Assembly (NCBI RefSeq): GCF_026340975.1
Contig: NZ_JAPEOS010000003.1
Coordinates: 124,001-188,000, forward strand
DNA from: Streptomyces sp. NBC_01214
Lineage (GTDB): Bacteria; Actinomycetota; Actinomycetes; Streptomycetales; Streptomycetaceae
Length of the DNA stretch: 64,000 nt
Direction: 5' to 3'
Under the pieces are notes generated by a model. The model was not told the DNA's origin. It made no database searches and saw only the letters and a list, made by a program, of their open reading frames with translations. Below, in pieces: positions 60,459-64,000 of the stretch (positions within the stretch are counted from its first letter, which is position 1; the number at the start of each line of letters is the position of its first letter). The translations under genes were made by a program, and so were the position numbers.

Positions 60459-63400
60459 GACGGGCCTCCGTGAGGGGAAGGGGGACGGGTACGGGGACGG
60501 GGGAGGGCGTCGCGAGGTGGACGGTCCAGGCGACGACGTGGTCGGGCGCGGTGTCGGTGAGCGGGGTGCTGAGCGGGCTGCTGAGCGGTGTGGTGCGGAT
60601 CGGGTACGGGTCCCCCTCGGGGGAGGTCACGAGCAGTGCGCCGGAATCCGGGTCCCCGGACACCCGCCAGTCCCGCGGCCGGCCGCCCAGCCCGCCCCCG
60701 GCCGCCTTGGCCGCGGCCTCCTTGGCGCACCACAGGGCCGTGAGCGCGGCGGGCAGGTCGGTGCCCCCGCGGGCGGCCAGCGCTTCGGCGAGGCGGAGTT
60801 CGCCCGGCCCGAGGGCGATCCGGATCAGCGCGTCCGGGTCCGCGGTCACCTGCTCCACATCGATGCCGACCGGCCGGGCCGGATGGGCCAGCGCGACCGC
60901 GAGCCGGTCCTTGTGCGCGATCGACAGCCGGAAGCCGCCGGTCAGCGATGACCCGGTCACCGGCCGGCCCGCCGGGTCGTTGCCGATCGGCACCTCCGCG
61001 GGGAACACCGGCCCGGCCCCGCCGTCCCACAACAGCTGGCGCAGCGCGTCCTTGGCCGCGATCCGGCCCAGCAGCCAGGGCCCCCGGGCGCGCGGCGACA
61101 GCCGCTCGTAGGCCGCCCGCTCGGCGGCACCGAGGTAGCGGCGCATCACCAGTTCCTGCGAGGCGGGATCGCTCCAGCGGCGCCGGGCCAGGCACCAGCC
61201 CTCGGGCCGGGCTTCGCCGATCCCGCACACCTCCGGGGTGAACTTCATCGGCCAAACCCGCTCGTCGGCGGCGAACCGGCGGTACGTCCACCCCTCGATC
61301 CGGGCCCACACCCCGCCGCCCGCCCGGCGCAGCTCGACGTCACCGCGCACGGTGACGTCCTGCACCGCGCGGATCCGGGCCGTGGCGGTCACCAGCTCCC
61401 GTGGGGCGGGCGGGGGCCCGTAGAACCGGATGCGGTCCACGGCGGCCGGGAACACCAGCCGGTCCACCGGCAGGCGCAGTTGCATCCAGTGCCCGAAGAG
61501 CTGCCCGGCCGCGTCGAGCAGCGCGCCCGGGTCGGGCAGTGCCCGCAGGACCCCCCGGATGCCGTCCCGGCCGACGGACCGGACCTCGTGCACCCCGGCG
61601 AAGCGCGGGCCGTGGAACATCCACCGGTCCCGGTACAGGGCCTCGGCGCTGACCGGGGCGGGTCCGGGGTCGCGCAGGGGCGTGCCGTCGGGCGCGGGCG
61701 GCTCCCCGTACCGCTCGCCGAGCAGCACGACCACCGAGGCGTACTCCCCGAGGTCGACCCGCATCCGGCCCGGCCCGTCACCGCGGACGGTGACCTCGAC
61801 GTCGACGGCCGGCTCGACCGCCAGCCACCGCAGGGCGCGTACCTCCTCGTACCCGATGACGGCGAGGCCGGGCGGGGCGTGCCGCCGGGCGGCGTCGGCC
61901 GCCAGCTCCAGCATGGTGGTCATGGGCACGACGGGGAACCGGTCGGAGTCCTCCGGCCAGCCGTCGGGCTGGAGGTACACGCAGTGGTCCCCTACGTAGG
62001 GGAGCGCGGCCAGGGACAGCCGCAGCAGCTGCTTCCCCGTGGCCCTTCCCGAACCGTTGGTGTCCTCGGCGGGCGGCGGCGCCGGTGCCTTCGACGGTCC
62101 TACGGTCGACCAGGCGTCGGTGACGGCCCGGGCGGCCGAGCCCGCCTCGGCCAGTACCGCGTCCAGGGCGCAGAGCAGCACCGGGCGGGCCGCTCCGGCC
62201 GCCGCGGGCACGGGCGCTGGAGGTCCCGTCGGCCGGTCCGGGGTCGGGGCCGGGGCCGCGCCCGGGGTCGGGCCGGGGGCGAGAAGGCCGCGCAGGGAGG
62301 TGCGGGCCGTCTCGCTCAGGTGGACCAGGGGGGACCCCAGGTGCAGGGGCACGCCGAGCCCCGGTCCGGCCGGTGCCGGCTGCCGAGCGGCAGGGCCGGG
62401 GCGCGGCGTCGAACCGGCCGCCGGAGCCGCCCCGGCCAGGAGCCCCCACCGCGGCGCGTACCCCTCCGCCCAGAGCGCCGCGCAGGTGCGGCGGAGCGCC
62501 GCCAGGCCCGACAGGCGCGGGGCGGAGGTGGAGACCGAGAGGTGCGGGCGCTCGCGCAGGGTGTCCTCGACGAAGCCAGGCAGGCTGCCCGGGCCCAGCG
62601 TGACGAAGCCGCGCACGCCCTCGTCCTCGTACAGCCGCAGGGTCAGCTCGCGGAAGCGGACCGGCTCCAGCAGGTGCCGTACGACCAGGTCGCGGACGTC
62701 CCGCGGGGCCGACGGGAACGGCGCGCACGTGGTGGCCGACCATACCGGGAGCCCTCCGGGCCGCAGCGGCAGCCGGTCGAAGGCGGCGCGGACCTGCCCG
62801 AGGTACGGCTCCCACATAGGGGTGTGGAAACCCGAACGGAACGGCAGTTCCTGACCGAGCACCCCGTCACCGCGCAACCGCGCCACGGCCGCGACCACTT
62901 GTTCCGGATCCCCGCAGATCACGGACTGGTGGGGGCAGTTGTCGTGGCTGACCACCACCCGGTCCAGGTCGTGCAGGGCGGCCCGGGCCCGCTCCGCGCC
63001 GCAGCCCAGCGCCGCGTACACGAGGTCCGGGACCCGGACGTCCCCCGGTCGCAGCGAGCCGAGGAAGGCGTCCGCCGCCTCCTGCGGGTACATGCCGGCG
63101 GCCACCATCGCCGCCCACTCGCCCAGGCTGTGACCCGCCAGTACATCGGCCTCGACGCCCAGTTCGGGCAGGACGCGGGCGAAGAAGCGGCCCGTCGCGA
63201 TCGCGTCGAGGGCCCGCTCCACGAGGGACGCGCCGCGGGTCAGCCCGGGCGCCGCCAGCGCGAACCGCTCCGCCACGTCGTCCACCACGGGGGCGAACTC
63301 CGGCTCCAGGCCGGGGAACAGGAACGCCACCCGGCCGCCCAGCGGCTCCGGGGCGAACCACACGTCCCCGCGCCCCCGCCACGGCCGGCCGCGCGCCACC

Positions 63401-64000
63401 GCCTTGGCGGCCAGTGCGAGCCGCTGGGGCGTGGGCCCGACCACCGCGACCCGGCAGGGCCCGTCGCCGCCGGACACCGGGACGGCGGCCGCCAGCCGGG
63501 CCGCCAGCTGCGCCGGAGCGTCCGCACCGATGAGGAGTACGTCGTCCCCCGCGGCCGGCCCCACCGGCGCGGCCGGGGCTCCCAGCGGCAGGAACCGGCG
63601 CACCGGCGCCACCCGGGCCGGGCTTCGGGCGGGACCTAGGGCCGGGGCGGGGGCTGCCGTAGGGGTCGGGCGCGAGGCCGTCGGAGCCTCCTCCAGCACC
63701 ACATGGGCATTGATCCCGCCGAAGCCGAACGCGTTGACCCCGGCCCGGCGCGGCCGCGGCCCGCGCTCCCACGGCTCGGCCGTGCGCACCGGCCGCATCC
63801 GCGTCCGGGCCAGGTCCGGGTGCGGCTCCTCGAGGTGGAGCGTCGGCGGCAGCACCCCCTCGTACACGGCGAGCGCGGCCTTGATCAGTCCGGCCATGCC
63901 CGAGGCCTGCATGGTGTGGCCGAGCATCGACTTCACCGACCCGAAGCCGATCCCGGGTCCGCTCCCGCGCCCGATCCCGGGTCCGCTCCCGGGCTCGGGC
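60448..64000 (-). CDS. Type I polyketide synthase, KS(C-term)-AT-DH-PPTase, N-terminus beyond window
   Basis: The frame enters from the right edge and ends at 60448 (at least 1183 residues visible). It starts inside a ketosynthase: GSVKSMLGHTMQASG (catalytic Lys and His) and NAFGFGGINAHVVLEEA. An acyltransferase follows (GHSLGEW, FRSGFHTPMWEP), then a long Pro/Ala linker, a hotdog dehydratase-like region (YVGDHCVYLQPDGWPEDSDR, followed by FPVVPMTTMLEL), and a Sfp-type phosphopantetheinyl transferase (PVGIDVEQV and LWCAKEAAAKAAGGGLGG). No KR or ACP is visible. The set recalls iterative PKSs of the enediyne/PUFA/heterocyst-glycolipid kind, but the domain order differs. It heads the minus-strand operon down to 55220. 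Confidence 0.88.
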   Translation of the reverse strand, partial: PEPGSGPGIGRGSGPGIGFGSVKSMLGHTMQASGMAGLIKAALAVYEGVLPPTLHLEEPHPDLARTRMRPVRTAEPWERGPRPRRAGVNAFGFGGINAHVVLEEAPTASRPTPTAAPAPALGPARSPARVAPVRRFLPLGAPAAPVGPAAGDDVLLIGADAPAQLAARLAAAVPVSGGDGPCRVAVVGPTPQRLALAAKAVARGRPWRGRGDVWFAPEPLGGRVAFLFPGLEPEFAPVVDDVAERFALAAPGLTRGASLVERALDAIATGRFFARVLPELGVEADVLAGHSLGEWAAMVAAGMYPQEAADAFLGSLRPGDVRVPDLVYAALGCGAERARAALHDLDRVVVSHDNCPHQSVICGDPEQVVAAVARLRGDGVLGQELPFRSGFHTPMWEPYLGQVRAAFDRLPLRPGGLPVWSATTCAPFPSAPRDVRDLVVRHLLEPVRFRELTLRLYEDEGVRGFVTLGPGSLPGFVEDTLRERPHLSVSTSAPRLSGLAALRRTCAALWAEGYAPRWGLLAGAAPAAGSTPRPGPAARQPAPAGPGLGVPLHLGSPLVHLSETARTSLRGLLAPGPTPGAAPAPTPDRPTGPPAPVPAAAGAARPVLLCALDAVLAEAGSAARAVTDAWSTVGPSKAPAPPPAEDTNGSGRATGKQLLRLSLAALPYVGDHCVYLQPDGWPEDSDRFPVVPMTTMLELAADAARRHAPPGLAVIGYEEVRALRWLAVEPAVDVEVTVRGDGPGRMRVDLGEYASVVVLLGERYGEPPAPDGTPLRDPGPAPVSAEALYRDRWMFHGPRFAGVHEVRSVGRDGIRGVLRALPDPGALLDAAGQLFGHWMQLRLPVDRLVFPAAVDRIRFYGPPPAPRELVTATARIRAVQDVTVRGDVELRRAGGGVWARIEGWTYRRFAADERVWPMKFTPEVCGIGEARPEGWCLARRRWSDPASQELVMRRYLGAAERAAYERLSPRARGPWLLGRIAAKDALRQLLWDGGAGPVFPAEVPIGNDPAGRPVTGSSLTGGFRLSIAHKDRLAVALAHPARPVGIDVEQVTADPDALIRIALGPGELRLAEALAARGGTDLPAALTALWCAKEAAAKAAGGGLGGRPRDWRVSGDPDSGALLVTSPEGDPYPIRTTPLSSPLSTPLTDTAPDHVVAWTVHLATPSPVPVPVPLPLTEARHGT

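Overview
The window reads as a chromosomal segment of a high-GC actinomycete, almost certainly Streptomyces or a close relative. Third codon positions are nearly all G or C, GTG and TTG starts are common, stop-start overlaps (ATGA, GTGA) are frequent, and families typical of streptomycetes are present (PucR and TetR regulators, DUF4436, UvrA2/DrrC, Tat-exported enzymes, PKS/glycosyltransferase genes). I see no rRNA, tRNA, CRISPR array, transposase or attachment site.

Layout. 1-1424: three translationally coupled minus-strand genes of unknown function, one with an apparent frameshift, behind a perfect 15-bp inverted repeat. 1847-7578: an operon of two ABC exporter-type genes, the first of them a fusion of a complete MFS permease to a complete ABC half-transporter; a TetR gene diverges from it across a 24-bp palindrome. 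7707-9912: three consecutive decayed genes (PucR regulator, NfeD, flotillin). 9963-15628: PAP2 membrane protein, GNAT, GYD protein, alpha/beta hydrolase and a GH16-like lipoprotein. 15994-19967: a surface-polysaccharide operon with a bifunctional deacetylase/glycosyltransferase and an acyltransferase.

20947-36819 is the most distinctive part: four paralogous agmatine-deiminase family enzymes (three with twin-arginine signals, one without), three TetR regulators, a Ser/Thr kinase, a degenerate urease gamma-beta fusion without ureC, and a five-gene peptide-type ABC importer. Five copies of a 20-bp operator-like box related to TTGACTGAATTTTCAGTCAA lie upstream of three deiminases, of a TetR/kinase divergent pair and of the urease relic; in each the TTGACT half can serve as a -35 hexamer. 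I infer a single regulon for guanidino compounds working largely outside the cytoplasm. The fourth deiminase has its own divergent TetR and a different intergenic inverted repeat. An exported carbonic anhydrase and an exported flavin amine oxidase follow at 39680-42551, but no box links them to the regulon.

42610-55151 is mixed housekeeping/accessory: CASTOR/POLLUX-like channel, isochorismatase-fold protein, DUF6434/SAP-like protein, DHFR-like reductase, 3-hydroxyisobutyryl-CoA hydrolase, a DrrC-like UvrA with divergent TetR, SDR, MFS exporter and a secreted phosphoesterase. 55220-64000 is a tightly overlapped minus-strand biosynthetic operon running off the right edge: a type I PKS (KS-AT-DH-PPTase in the visible part), a discrete ACP, alpha/beta hydrolase, MGT-type glycosyltransferase, a methyltransferase fusion and a GHMP-kinase-like protein, suggesting a glycosylated polyketide or glycolipid.

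All functional names come from reading motifs in the translated sequence. No database search was possible.
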